The notes beneath the pieces are model-generated. The model ran no database searches. It was not told the DNA's origin and worked only from the letters and a program-made list of their open reading frames with translations. Shown here piece after piece: positions 45,025-53,137 of a DNA stretch of 53,137 nt. The first letter of the stretch is position 1. Each line of letters opens with the position of its first letter. The position numbers and the translations under genes were made by a program. This DNA is from Pseudomonas sp. HMWF032. GTDB taxonomy: Bacteria > Pseudomonadota > Gammaproteobacteria > Pseudomonadales > Pseudomonadaceae. The DNA is taken from NCBI RefSeq assembly GCF_003060885.1, contig NZ_QAIG01000011.1, positions 1 to 53,137 of the forward strand, in the 5' to 3' direction.

Positions 45025-46452
45025 ATGCCTCATATTTTGATCGTCGAAGACGAAACCATTATCCGCTCTGCCTTGCGTCGCCTGCTGGAACGTAACCAAT
45101 ACGAAGTCAGCGAAGCCGGCTCGGTGCAGGAAGCGCAAGAGCGCTTCAGCATCCCCAGCTTCGACCTGATCGTCAGCGACCTGCGCCTACCGGGCGCGCC
45201 CGGCACCGAGCTGATCAAGCTCGGCCAAGGCACCCCGGTGCTGATCATGACCAGTTACGCCAGCCTGCGCTCGGCGGTCGACTCGATGAAGATGGGCGCG
45301 GTGGATTACATCGCCAAACCCTTCGACCACGACGAAATGCTCCAGGCTGTGGCGCGCATTCTGCGCGATCACCAGCAGGCCAAGAGTGCGCCCACCCCCG
45401 CAGCCGGCACGGCGAAAGCCAGCGCCGACAAGGTGGTGGACAACAGCAATGGCGAAATCGGCATCATCGGTTCCTGCGCAGCCATGCAGGAGATGTACAG
45501 CAAGATTCGCAAGGTCGCGCCCACCGACTCCAACGTGCTGATCCAGGGTGAGTCCGGCACCGGTAAAGAGCTGGTCGCCCGTGCCCTGCACAACCTCTCA
45601 CGCCGCGCCAAAGCGCCGCTGATTTCAGTGAACTGCGCCGCCATCCCGGAATCGCTGATCGAATCCGAACTGTTCGGCCACGAGAAAGGGGCCTTTACCG
45701 GTGCCAGCGCTGGCCGTGCTGGTCTAGTAGAAGCCGCTGACGGTGGCACCCTGTTCCTTGATGAAATCGGTGAACTGCCCCTGGAAGCTCAGGCGCGTCT
45801 GTTGCGTGTACTGCAGGAAGGCGAGATTCGCCGGGTTGGCTCGGTGCAATCACAGAAAGTCGATGTGCGCCTGATCGCCGCGACCCACCGCGACCTGAAA
45901 ACCCTGTCGAAGATCGGCCAGTTCCGTGAGGATCTGTATTACCGCCTGCACGTAATCGCTCTGAAACTGCCGCCACTGCGCGAGCGTGGTGCCGACGTGA
46001 TCGAAATCGCCCACGCCTTCCTGATTCGCCAGAGCAGCCGCCAGGGTCGCCTCGACCTGAGCTTTGCCAACGACGCCGAACAGGCCATCCGCCATTACCC
46101 CTGGCCGGGTAACGTGCGTGAGCTGGAAAACGCCATTGAGCGCGCGGTAATTCTGTGTGAAGGCAACAGCATCTCGGCCGAACTGCTGGGCATCGATATC
46201 GAGCTGGATGATCTGGAAGACGACTTCACCGGTCTGCCTGCCCAGAGCAACGGCCTGGGCCATGAACCGAGCGAACCGACCGAAGACCTGTCCCTGGAAG
46301 ACTACTTTCAGCACTTCGTTCTGGAACACCAGGACCACATGACCGAGACCGAACTGGCACGTAAACTCGGCATCAGCCGCAAATGCTTGTGGGAACGCCG
46401 CCAGCGTCTGGGTATCCCACGGCGCAAATCCTCGGGCGCAACTGCAGGCTAG
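45025..46452 (+). CDS. cbrB: Sigma-54-dependent response regulator CbrB
   Basis: A 475-residue NtrC-type activator. The receiver domain (about 1-120) has phospho-acceptor Asp52 ([12 protein letters not shown]). The AAA+ domain (about 145-385) has Walker A GESGTGKE from 175 and the sigma-54-contacting GAFTGA from 222. The C-terminal Fis-type HTH (about 430-475) contains [23 protein letters not shown]. It activates crcZ, the next transcription unit, so the operon acts on its neighbour. The ATG at 45025 gives [10 protein letters not shown]; a TTG lies one codon upstream. Confidence 0.97.
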   Translation: MPHILIVEDETIIRSALRRLLERNQYEVSEAGSVQEAQERFSIPSFDLIVSDLRLPGAPGTELIKLGQGTPVLIMTSYASLRSAVDSMKMGAVDYIAKPFDHDEMLQAVARILRDHQQAKSAPTPAAGTAKASADKVVDNSNGEIGIIGSCAAMQEMYSKIRKVAPTDSNVLIQGESGTGKELVARALHNLSRRAKAPLISVNCAAIPESLIESELFGHEKGAFTGASAGRAGLVEAADGGTLFLDEIGELPLEAQARLLRVLQEGEIRRVGSVQSQKVDVRLIAATHRDLKTLSKIGQFREDLYYRLHVIALKLPPLRERGADVIEIAHAFLIRQSSRQGRLDLSFANDAEQAIRHYPWPGNVRELENAIERAVILCEGNSISAELLGIDIELDDLEDDFTGLPAQSNGLGHEPSEPTEDLSLEDYFQHFVLEHQDHMTETELARKLGISRKCLWERRQRLGIPRRKSSGATAG

Positions 46453-46499
46453 AGCCCTGCGCGAGGGTGACAGATGTGCGCGCAAGAGGTTCCGCAGTC

Positions 46500-46525
46500 T
46501 GTTACCCATTCAACACTTAGTAACA
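46500..46525. promoter_or_regulatory. Candidate CbrB enhancer site for crcZ
   Basis: TGTTAC (46500-46505) and GTAACA (46520-46525) form an inverted repeat with a 14-bp spacer, about 100-125 bp upstream of the crcZ -24 element, the usual place for an NtrC-type enhancer. A further half-site GGTAAC lies at 46541. The pattern agrees with GTTAC/GTAAC sites reported for CbrB; binding is inferred. Confidence 0.6.
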
Positions 46526-46566
46526 AAAGCCGGGTCTTATGGTAACGAGAACCCGGCTTTTTTATA
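46526..46566 (+). terminator. Terminator after cbrB
   Basis: AAAGCCGGGT, a 15-base loop and ACCCGGCTTT are followed by more T (to 46563). It lies 73 bp past the cbrB stop and just upstream of the crcZ promoter, so CrcZ is a separate transcript. Confidence 0.88.
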
Positions 46567-46623
46567 CCATTCCACCACCCACTGAATCTATCAAACCCTT
46601 GTTTTCAAAGGGTTTTCACAAAG

Positions 46624-46639
46624 TGGCATGGGTTCTGCT
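46624..46639 (+). promoter_or_regulatory. Sigma-54 promoter of crcZ
   Basis: TGGCATG (46624-46630), four bases and CTGCT (46635-46639) give the GG-N10-GC spacing of sigma-54 promoters. The -12 GC at 46637-46638 predicts initiation near 46649, where the CrcZ-like GCACAACAACAA begins. Confidence 0.9.
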
Positions 46640-46648
46640 TTATTGCTG

Positions 46649-47019
46649 GCACAACAACAATAACAAGCACGCTTCAAACCTAATAAAAATAAGACGTATC
46701 GACTCCAGCACAATAAAAACAACAACGCGGAGGCGCAGCTAACTGATTCTTTTGGAAAGGAATTGCCTTTGGGGTTCGCCCCAAAACCAGGCCGAGAACT
46801 ATAAAACTGCCCCAAGGCAGCGCCAGAACTGGTTGGGTCACTGTGTGATCATGGCAGCGTCAGCATCCAAAGAAATCCGTTTGCTCTTGATTCCCAGCTT
46901 GGGAAGTTTTCCAAAAGTCCTTGACTGGATGGAACGGGCAAATCAACAAAAACAACAAGCCCGCCATAATAATAAAAACAGAGCACGCACCAATTTGGGG
47001 GGGGAGCTTCGGCTCCCCC
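46649..47019 (+). ncRNA. crcZ: CrcZ regulatory RNA
   Basis: An RNA of about 370 nt between cbrB and pcnB, as in other Pseudomonas. It sequesters Hfq/Crc and relieves carbon catabolite repression. At least five A-rich Hfq/Crc motifs are visible, at 46653-46666, 46682-46693, 46712-46725, 46945-46958 and 46968-46980 (for example AACAACAATAACAA). Two UUCG-capped hairpins are present: TTTGGGG-TTCG-CCCCAAA (46768-46785) and GGGGGAGC-TTCG-GCTCCCCC (47000-47019). The last is taken as the 3' end, though no U run follows; the end could be further downstream. Confidence 0.9.
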
Positions 47020-47153
47020 AGTAGCTTCAAATCCCCCGCCTGCAAGCCTTTACTTTCGTTTCCTGCATCAATCCCTGACTCAATGCTAGAATCCGCGCCA
47101 CTCCTGCGGCCGGCATATACTCTGGCCAGTCATTTAGTCAAACAGTGCCTCCC

Positions 47154-48560
47154 ATGCTGAAAAAGCTGTTCAAGTCCTTTCGTACCCCTGCCCGCCGTGG
47201 CAACCACTCACACAGCACGCCTGAAGTGCTGAGCAGCAGCCAGCACCCGATTGAACGCGGTGAAATCAGCCGCTACGCCATCAGTGTGGTCGAGCGCCTG
47301 CAGCAGGCCGGTTACCAGGCATATCTGGTTGGCGGTTGCGTGCGTGACCTGCTGCTGGACATCGAACCCAAGGATTTCGACGTGGCCACCAGCGCCACGC
47401 CTGAGCAAGTGCGGGCCGAATTCCGTAACGCCCGAGTAATCGGCCGACGCTTCAAGCTCGTTCATGTGCATTTCGGTCGCGAGATCATCGAAGTCGCCAC
47501 CTTCCGCGCCAACCATCCGCAAGGCGAGGAAGAAGAGAACAGCAACCTGGCCTCGCGCAACGAGAGCGGGCGGATTCTGCGTGACAACGTTTACGGCAGC
47601 CTGGAAGACGACGCTCAGCGCCGAGACTTCACTATCAATGCGCTGTATTACGACCCCAGCACCGAGCGTATCCTCGATTACGCCAATGGCGTGCACGACA
47701 TTCGCAACCACCTGATCCGCCTGATCGGTGACCCGACCCAGCGCTACCAGGAAGACCCGGTGCGCATGCTGCGTGCGGTGCGTTTTGCCGCCAAGCTGGA
47801 TTTCGACATCGAGAAACACAGCGCCGCGCCGATCTACAAACTGGCCCCGCTGCTCGGCGGAATTCCCGCGGCACGCCTGTTCGATGAAGTGCTCAAATTG
47901 TTTCTCGCCGGTTATGCGGTGTACACCTACGAACTGCTGGTAGATTACGGCCTGTTCGGCCAGCTGTTCCCGGCAAGCGCCGAGGCGTTGAAGCACAATC
48001 CGGACTACACCGATCAACTGATCCGCAACGCCTTGGACAACACCGATCTGCGTATCCACCAAGGCAAGACCGTCACCCCAGCCTTCCTCCTTGCGGCGCT
48101 GCTCTGGCCTGCGCTGCCGGCACGCGTGATCAAGTTGCAGGATCGCGGCATGCCGCCGATCCCGGCCATGCAGGAAGCCGCCCACGAGTTGATCAGCGAG
48201 CAATGCCAACGCATCGCTGTGCCCAAGCGCTTTACCATGCCGATCCGTGAAATCTGGGATATGCAGGAACGCCTGCCACGTCGCAGCGGCAAACGCGCCG
48301 ACACGCTCCTGGAAAATCCACGCTTCCGTGCCGGTTACGACTTTCTCCTGCTGCGCGAAAGCGCCGGTGAAGAAACTGGCGGCCTGGGTGACTGGTGGAC
48401 CCGCTATCAAGACGTCAGTGACAGCGAGCGACGCAACATGATTCGCGACCTCAGCAGCAAGGACGATGCCCCGGGCGCGCCACGCAAGCGCAAACGCAGT
48501 AACAGCAAGCGCAAACGTGGCCCCGCCAGTGATGCTGGCAGTCCTGCCGCAGGTGAATGA
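47154..48560 (+). CDS. pcnB: Poly(A) polymerase I
   Basis: A 468-residue enzyme that adds 3' A tails to RNA, promoting decay. The class II nucleotidyltransferase core is near the N-terminus: VGGCVRDLLLDIEPKDFDVATSATPEQV (metal-binding DFD). It is followed by RRDFTINALYYDPSTERILDYANG and the RNA-binding neck (RYQEDPVRMLRAVRFAAKL). The C-terminus is basic and low in complexity (KRKRSNSKRKRG), as is usual. The ATG at 47154 is preferred; a GTG lies three codons upstream. A -10-like TAGAAT at 47087-47092 could serve as its own promoter downstream of crcZ. Confidence 0.95.
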   Translation: MLKKLFKSFRTPARRGNHSHSTPEVLSSSQHPIERGEISRYAISVVERLQQAGYQAYLVGGCVRDLLLDIEPKDFDVATSATPEQVRAEFRNARVIGRRFKLVHVHFGREIIEVATFRANHPQGEEEENSNLASRNESGRILRDNVYGSLEDDAQRRDFTINALYYDPSTERILDYANGVHDIRNHLIRLIGDPTQRYQEDPVRMLRAVRFAAKLDFDIEKHSAAPIYKLAPLLGGIPAARLFDEVLKLFLAGYAVYTYELLVDYGLFGQLFPASAEALKHNPDYTDQLIRNALDNTDLRIHQGKTVTPAFLLAALLWPALPARVIKLQDRGMPPIPAMQEAAHELISEQCQRIAVPKRFTMPIREIWDMQERLPRRSGKRADTLLENPRFRAGYDFLLLRESAGEETGGLGDWWTRYQDVSDSERRNMIRDLSSKDDAPGAPRKRKRSNSKRKRGPASDAGSPAAGE

Positions 48561-49057
48561 TGACACGCGTTTACATCGGCCTGGGCAGCAACCTGGCCAC
48601 CCCGGTCGCTCAGCTACGCAGCGCCCTGACCGCTCTGGCCGCGCTGCCGCAAACGCAGCTGGTTGCGCAATCCTCCTTTTATGCCAGTGACCCGCTGGGG
48701 CCGGCGGATCAGCCGCGCTATGTAAATGCCGTTGCCGCGCTGGACACCACACTCAGCCCACTGGCCCTGCTGGATGCGCTGCAGGCCATCGAACTGGAAC
48801 AGGGCCGTACGCGCAAGGCTGAACGCTGGGGGCCGCGCACGCTCGACCTGGATATCCTGCTGTTCGGCGATCAGCAGTTGGAAGAACCGCGCCTGATCGT
48901 GCCGCACTACCATATGCACGCACGCGCCTTTGTCCTCTATCCACTGGCCGACATTGCCCCTGACCTGGAACTGCCGGATGGTCGCGCACTGAGCGCGCTG
49001 CTTGACGCCTGCCCTTATACAGGGCTGGAACGCCTCAGCGAAGACGGGCAGGCCTGA
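48557..49057 (+). CDS. folK: 2-amino-4-hydroxy-6-hydroxymethyldihydropteridine pyrophosphokinase
   Basis: A 166-residue HPPK of folate synthesis that transfers pyrophosphate from ATP to the pterin. It has all family blocks: VYIGLGSNL, ALDTTLSPLALLDALQAIELEQGRTRKAERWGPRTLDLDILLFG, and LIVPHYHMHARAFVLYPLADIAP. The start overlaps the pcnB stop (ATGATGA), suggesting coupling; the ATG at 48560 is equally possible. Confidence 0.96.
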   Translation: MMTRVYIGLGSNLATPVAQLRSALTALAALPQTQLVAQSSFYASDPLGPADQPRYVNAVAALDTTLSPLALLDALQAIELEQGRTRKAERWGPRTLDLDILLFGDQQLEEPRLIVPHYHMHARAFVLYPLADIAPDLELPDGRALSALLDACPYTGLERLSEDGQA

Positions 49058-49292
49058 AACCGACCAACCGCGACTGCCAAGTCATGCCATAACTGCAGCA
49101 CTAACCTCAGCGTCAGGCAGGCACATTGGCGGTAACGCCAGTAACAAGCCGGTAACACCTGCAATTGACTTCGAGCCCCCCCATCAGGACTATAGGCGTC
49201 CCGTTGCCCCGCACCGGTGCAATTCGAGGCCAATGCAGGCCAACTTGAAGCAGCACAACTGCTGACTGAACGCCTGAGTGAGGACAGTTTTC

Positions 49293-50093
49293 ATGCCCGA
49301 TGTAACCCTGACCACCCTGCAAAGCCTCAAGCAGAGCGGCGAGAAGATCGCCATGCTGACCTGCTATGACGCCACGTTCGCCCAGACAGCCTGCCAGGCC
49401 GGTGTCGATGTGCTGCTGGTGGGCGACTCCCTCGGCATGGTCTTGCAAGGCCATGACAGCACGCTGCCCGTTACCGTCGCCGAGATGGCGTACCACACCG
49501 CCAGCGTCAAACGTGGCAACCAGGGCGCACTGATTCTCGCCGACCTGCCCTTCATGGCTTACGCCACCCTTGAGCAGGCCCTGACTAACAGCGCAGCACT
49601 GATGCAGGCCGGCGCCCATATGGTCAAGCTGGAAGGTGCGGCCTGGCTGGCTGAGCCGATTCGCCAACTGGCGGAGCGCGGCGTACCGGTCTGCGCCCAC
49701 CTCGGCCTCACCCCTCAAGCGGTCAATATCCTCGGCGGTTATAAGGTTCAGGGCCGCCAGGAAGCCCAGGCACGGCAAATGCGCGCCGACGCCATGGCGC
49801 TGGAACAGGCCGGCGCCGCCATGCTGCTGCTCGAGTGCGTACCCAGTGAACTGGCCGCGGAAATCAGCCAGGCGGTGAAGATCCCCGTGATCGGCATCGG
49901 CGCCGGAGTGGCCACCGACGGCCAGGTGCTGGTGCTGCATGACATGCTCGGACTGTCACTAAGTGGCCGTACGCCGAAGTTCGTGAAGAATTTCATGGCC
50001 GGCCAGAGCAGCATCCAGAACGCCATCAGCGCTTATGTCAAAGCGGTCAAAGACCAGAGCTTCCCAGCAGCCGAACACGGATTTTCTGCATGA
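49293..50093 (+). CDS. panB: 3-methyl-2-oxobutanoate hydroxymethyltransferase
   Basis: First enzyme of pantothenate synthesis, making ketopantoate from alpha-ketoisovalerate (an ilv pathway intermediate) and methylene-tetrahydrofolate. The 266-residue TIM barrel shows [31 protein letters not shown] (Mg-binding Asp), KLEGA and [28 protein letters not shown] precedes the ATG at 49293. panC overlaps its end by 4 bp. The 235-bp gap before it holds three GTAAC direct repeats (49132, 49141, 49152) and a weak promoter-like TTGACT at 49165. Confidence 0.96.
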   Translation: MPDVTLTTLQSLKQSGEKIAMLTCYDATFAQTACQAGVDVLLVGDSLGMVLQGHDSTLPVTVAEMAYHTASVKRGNQGALILADLPFMAYATLEQALTNSAALMQAGAHMVKLEGAAWLAEPIRQLAERGVPVCAHLGLTPQAVNILGGYKVQGRQEAQARQMRADAMALEQAGAAMLLLECVPSELAAEISQAVKIPVIGIGAGVATDGQVLVLHDMLGLSLSGRTPKFVKNFMAGQSSIQNAISAYVKAVKDQSFPAAEHGFSA

Positions 50094-50950
50094 ACACAGT
50101 TAAAAGCGTGCGCGAGTTGCGCGCCGCTGTCGCCCAGGCGCGCGCCGAAGGCAAACAGATCGCCTTTGTTCCGACCATGGGCAACCTGCACGCAGGCCAC
50201 GCCGCGCTTGTGGAAAAAGCCGCCCAGCGCGCCGACTTCGTGGTCGCCAGCATTTTCGTCAATCCGTTGCAGTTCGGCCCCAGCGAAGACCTCGACAAAT
50301 ACCCGCGCACCCTGCTCGCTGATCAGGAGAAGCTGGTCGAGGCCGGCTGCCATCTGCTGTTCACCCCGGATGTCGAGGAAATGTACCCCGGCGGCATGGA
50401 CGGCCAGACCCGTGTCAGCGTACCCGGTGTGTCCGAAGGCTTGTGCGGTGCCAGCCGCCCTGGGCACTTCGAAGGGGTCGCCACTGTGGTCAGCAAGCTG
50501 TTCAACATGGTGCAGCCGGACCTGGCGATTTTTGGCCAGAAGGACTTCCAGCAGTTGGCGGTGATCCGCACCCTGGTACGCGACCTGAATATGCCGATCC
50601 AGATTATCGGTGAGCCCACCGTACGCGCCGAAGACGGCCTGGCACTGTCTTCGCGTAACGGTTACCTGAGCGCCGAACAACGTGCCGCCGCCCCCGTGCT
50701 ATACCGCACCCTGCGCGAGATGGCCGACGCCATCCAGGCGGGCGAACGTGACTATGCCAAGCTGATTCATGCCGCACAGGCACAGCACAGTAGCGCCGGC
50801 TTTCGCCCTGACTACCTGGAAGTGCGTGAAGCCAACGGCCTACGCCCAGCCACAATGGACGATCAGCAACTGGTGATTCTGGTGGCCGCCTTTATTGGCA
50901 GCACCCGGTTGATCGACAACCTGGCATTCAACATCGACACACCCATCTGA
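50090..50950 (+). CDS. panC: Pantothenate synthetase (pantoate--beta-alanine ligase)
   Basis: A 286-residue ATP-dependent ligase joining pantoate and beta-alanine. The nucleotidyl-transferase HxGH-type motif is in [16 protein letters not shown] (residues about 25-40). [39 protein letters not shown] and KMSSR-like LSSRNGYLS follow. The start overlaps panB by 4 bp (ATGA). panD, which supplies beta-alanine, is not found after it; a terminator and pgi follow directly. Confidence 0.96.
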   Translation: MNTVKSVRELRAAVAQARAEGKQIAFVPTMGNLHAGHAALVEKAAQRADFVVASIFVNPLQFGPSEDLDKYPRTLLADQEKLVEAGCHLLFTPDVEEMYPGGMDGQTRVSVPGVSEGLCGASRPGHFEGVATVVSKLFNMVQPDLAIFGQKDFQQLAVIRTLVRDLNMPIQIIGEPTVRAEDGLALSSRNGYLSAEQRAAAPVLYRTLREMADAIQAGERDYAKLIHAAQAQHSSAGFRPDYLEVREANGLRPATMDDQQLVILVAAFIGSTRLIDNLAFNIDTPI

Positions 50951-50992
50951 ATCAGTACGCAGGTGCTTGCTACGCGCCTGCCAGTTACACTC

Positions 50993-51019
50993 AAGGCCCG
51001 GATCACTCCGGGCCTTTTT
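50993..51019 (+). terminator. Terminator after panC
   Basis: AAGGCCCGGA, loop TCAC and TCCGGGCCTT are followed by more T. It lies 43 bp past the panC stop, so pgi has its own transcript. Confidence 0.92.
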
Positions 51020-51060
51020 GCATCATTGATTAGCCGCACCCAGGAAAGGAACACGCACCA

Positions 51061-52725
51061 ATGGCTTACTACCAGCAGCCGCATGATGTCACCACCCTGC
51101 CAGCCTGGCAGGCGCTGCGCAATCACCGTGAGCAGATGCATGACTTCAGCATGCGCGAAGCCTTTGCCAATGACCCACAACGCTTTGCACGATTCTCCCT
51201 GAGCGGCTGCGGATTGCTGCTGGACTACTCCAAAAATCTGATCACTGACACAACGCTGCAACTCCTGATGCAACTGGCAGAACAATGCCGCCTGAGCGAA
51301 TCCATCCAGGCGCTGTTCAAAGGCGAAAAAGTCAATGCTTCGGAAGGCCGCGCCGCTTTACACACGGCCTTACGCAGCCCGATTGGCCGTAGCCTGAAGC
51401 TCGACGGCGTTGACCTGATTCCCCAGGTTCATCGTGTACTCAACCAGATGACTGAACTGGTCAGCCGCATCCACAGCGGACTATGGCGCGGCTACAGCGA
51501 CAAGCCGATCACCGAAGTCGTGAATATCGGTATCGGCGGTTCATTCCTCGGCCCGCAATTGGTGTCCGAAGCGCTACGCCCCTTTACTCAGCGTGGCGTG
51601 CGTTGCCATTACCTGGCCAATATCGACGGCAGCGAATTCCGCGAACTGACCGCACGCCTGAACCCGCAGACCACGCTGTTTATCGTTTCGTCCAAGTCGT
51701 TCGGCACCCTGGAAACCCTGAAAAACGCCCTGGCCGCCCGCGACTGGTACCTGGCCCTGGGCGGCCCGGAAGCCGAACTGCACAAGCACTTTATTGCGGT
51801 GACCAGTAACCAGAAGGCGGCCATCGAATTCGGTATCAAGGCGGAAAATATCTTCCCGATGTGGGACTGGGTCGGCGGCCGTTATTCACTGTGGTCGGCC
51901 ATCGGACTGCCGATTGCATTGGCCATCGGCATCTCCAACTTCAAGGAACTGCTGGCTGGTGCCTACGCCATGGACCAGCACTTCGCTCAAGCACCGCTGG
52001 CCGAGAACATGCCGGTGCTGATGGCCCTGCTGGGTATCTGGTACGGCAACTTCTGGGGCGCGAAAAGCCAGGCGATCCTGCCTTACGACCATTACCTGCG
52101 TAACTTCACCAAGCACCTGCAGCAGCTGGACATGGAATCCAACGGCAAGAGCGTACGTCAGGACGGCAGCCCCGTGGACTTCAGCACCGGCCCGGTAATC
52201 TGGGGCGGTGTGGGCTGTAACGGCCAACACGCGTATCACCAGTTGCTGCACCAGGGCACCGAACTGATCCCCGCGGACTTTATCGTCCCGGTCAACAGCT
52301 TCAGCCCACTGGCTGACCATCACCAGTGGCTGTTTGCCAACTGCCTGTCGCAGAGCCAGGCACTGATGCACGGCAAGACCCGCGCCGAAGCCGAAGCCGA
52401 ATTGCGCGCCAAAGGCCTGGATGAGGCGCAAGTGCAACGCCTGGCACCACACAAGGTGATCCCTGGTAACCGCCCGAGCAACATCCTGGCGCTGAATCGG
52501 GTCGGACCGTTCAACCTGGGTGCCTTAGTAGCGCTGTATGAGCACAAGGTCTTCGTGCAAAGCGCCATCTGGGGCATTAACGCCTTTGATCAGTGGGGCG
52601 TCGAACTGGGCAAGGAACTCGGCTTGGGCGTTTACCAGCGCCTCACCGGTCAACTCGACGAGCCAGCCAGCGATGCTTCAACCCAGGGTCTGATCCAGCA
52701 CTTCCGCGAGCGGCATCGCGGCTAA
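51061..52725 (+). CDS. pgi: Glucose-6-phosphate isomerase
   Basis: A 554-residue SIS-fold isomerase interconverting glucose-6-phosphate and fructose-6-phosphate. Both family signatures are present: the [15 protein letters not shown] type and the [22 protein letters not shown] type. [18 protein letters not shown] and [17 protein letters not shown] bind phosphate, and the catalytic Glu lies in GKSV..DG..VDF / [18 protein letters not shown] regions. Length is normal. AGGAAAGGAA precedes the ATG. Past the stop, CGTCTGGC (52749-52756) and GCCAGACG (52770-52777) form a terminator-like hairpin without a U run. Confidence 0.97.
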   Translation: MAYYQQPHDVTTLPAWQALRNHREQMHDFSMREAFANDPQRFARFSLSGCGLLLDYSKNLITDTTLQLLMQLAEQCRLSESIQALFKGEKVNASEGRAALHTALRSPIGRSLKLDGVDLIPQVHRVLNQMTELVSRIHSGLWRGYSDKPITEVVNIGIGGSFLGPQLVSEALRPFTQRGVRCHYLANIDGSEFRELTARLNPQTTLFIVSSKSFGTLETLKNALAARDWYLALGGPEAELHKHFIAVTSNQKAAIEFGIKAENIFPMWDWVGGRYSLWSAIGLPIALAIGISNFKELLAGAYAMDQHFAQAPLAENMPVLMALLGIWYGNFWGAKSQAILPYDHYLRNFTKHLQQLDMESNGKSVRQDGSPVDFSTGPVIWGGVGCNGQHAYHQLLHQGTELIPADFIVPVNSFSPLADHHQWLFANCLSQSQALMHGKTRAEAEAELRAKGLDEAQVQRLAPHKVIPGNRPSNILALNRVGPFNLGALVALYEHKVFVQSAIWGINAFDQWGVELGKELGLGVYQRLTGQLDEPASDASTQGLIQHFRERHRG

Positions 52726-52748
52726 CGGCACGCTCAGAATCTGTTCAA

Positions 52749-52777
52749 CGTCTGGCGAGCTCGAGGTGTGCCAGACG
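52749..52777 (+). terminator. Hairpin after pgi
   Basis: CGTCTGGC and GCCAGACG pair perfectly with a 13-base loop 23 bp past the pgi stop. No T run follows, so it may be a weak terminator or an mRNA 3'-end stabiliser. Confidence 0.45.
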
Positions 52778-52793
52778 CGACTAACAGCCTGCG

Positions 52794-52848
52794 CCTGTTT
52801 TAACGCGGCATGCACGACGTGCAGCAGACCTTGAGCGGGCTCTCAACT
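52794..52848 (-). repeat. Dispersed 3'-end repeat, copy B
   Basis: The second copy of the 55-bp repeat (see 39195). It again places its GCTCTCA block on the stop codon of a minus-strand gene, here the AraC-family regulator. Confidence 0.65.
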
Positions 52849-53137
52849 GCGGCAGAAACGCTGACGATATTCATCCGGGGTAATCCCTAACTGCTGACTG
52901 AAGCCACGCCGTAGGTTGTACAACGACACAAAGCCGCACTGCTGCGCTACGCGCTTGAGTGAGCGTGCGCCCTGCTCCAACTGACGGCAGGCGGCCTCCA
53001 GGCGCAGCTGCTGCAGATAATGCCCTGGCGTCATCTGCAGCTCCTCACGACAACGGCGGTGCAACGTACGCACCGACAGCGCCAGCCCCGCCGCGATAGC
53101 CTCGTTATCCAACCGCTGTTGCAGCCTGGGCTGCAAC
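52843..53137 (-). CDS. AraC-family transcriptional regulator, 5' part outside the window
   Basis: The C-terminal 97 or so residues of an AraC/XylS regulator, complete at its stop and open at the right edge. Both HTH units are present: LSVRTLHRRCREELQMTPGHYLQQLRLEAA and LKRVAQQCGFVSLYNLRRGFSQQLGITPDEYRQRF. The latter resembles the GlxA-like group, whose N-terminal domain is DJ-1/PfpI-like, but that part is not visible. The target is unknown. Confidence 0.85.
   Translation of the reverse strand, partial: LQPRLQQRLDNEAIAAGLALSVRTLHRRCREELQMTPGHYLQQLRLEAACRQLEQGARSLKRVAQQCGFVSLYNLRRGFSQQLGITPDEYRQRFCRS

Noticed and set aside
46653..46980. A-rich tracts as a CRISPR array or microsatellite
   Set aside because: Unit length and spacing vary and no spacer pattern exists; they fit the Hfq/Crc motifs of CrcZ.

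Overview
The window is a chromosomal segment of a Pseudomonas species (Gammaproteobacteria) that is not P. aeruginosa. The evidence is gene content and order: pssA-ilvC-ilvHI, mrcB, cbpA-prrF-phu, desCB-desT-ureEFG, cbrAB-crcZ-pcnB-folK-panBC-pgi. It is moderately GC-rich, densely coded, and shows no prophage, insertion sequence, tRNA or CRISPR array.

Layout. 1-464 has no gene and carries four tandem leftward promoters of ribosomal-RNA type, firing out of the window. 465-5770 holds phospholipid synthesis (pssA) and branched-chain amino acid synthesis (ilvC, divergent ilvY, ilvH, ilvI, with an attenuator-like hairpin before ilvI). 6177-13161 holds small envelope and housekeeping genes around mrcB (PBP1b), a kinase/P-loop fusion, a pentapeptide-repeat protein, a methyltransferase pseudogene with two Trp-to-stop lesions, and a TfoX C-terminal protein. 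13268-22308 is the cAMP/iron block: cbpA, one Fur-controlled PrrF-type small RNA, and the heme uptake locus (tonB-like gene, phuSTUVW, divergent receptor phuR) with a Fur box in the divergent promoter. 22435-29325 holds a Rieske protein, a lipase-like hydrolase without signal peptide, the desCB desaturase pair with divergent desT and a perfect operator palindrome, then ureEFG and a HupE/UreJ gene.

29492-41594 is the least understood part. It contains a GDPD phosphodiesterase, an 820-bp gene-poor stretch with several DnaA boxes, a DUF808 membrane protein, a three-gene operon (transglutaminase; circularly permuted ATP-grasp plus alpha-E; transglutaminase plus putative amidoligase) that looks like an uncharacterised peptide-forming or peptide-modifying system, and a two-gene lipoprotein pair (diheme cytochrome c plus parallel beta-helix). 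41757-52725 is the carbon-control and core-metabolism block: cbrX, cbrA, cbrB, the CrcZ RNA with a sigma-54 promoter, pcnB, folK, panB, panC and pgi. The window ends inside an AraC-family regulator.

How the genes work together. CbrAB drives CrcZ, which titrates the Hfq/Crc catabolite repression system. Fur links PrrF and heme uptake. DesT links acyl-CoA pools to desaturation. IlvY probably controls ilvC. Family assignments rest on motifs and remembered homologues; no database search was possible.
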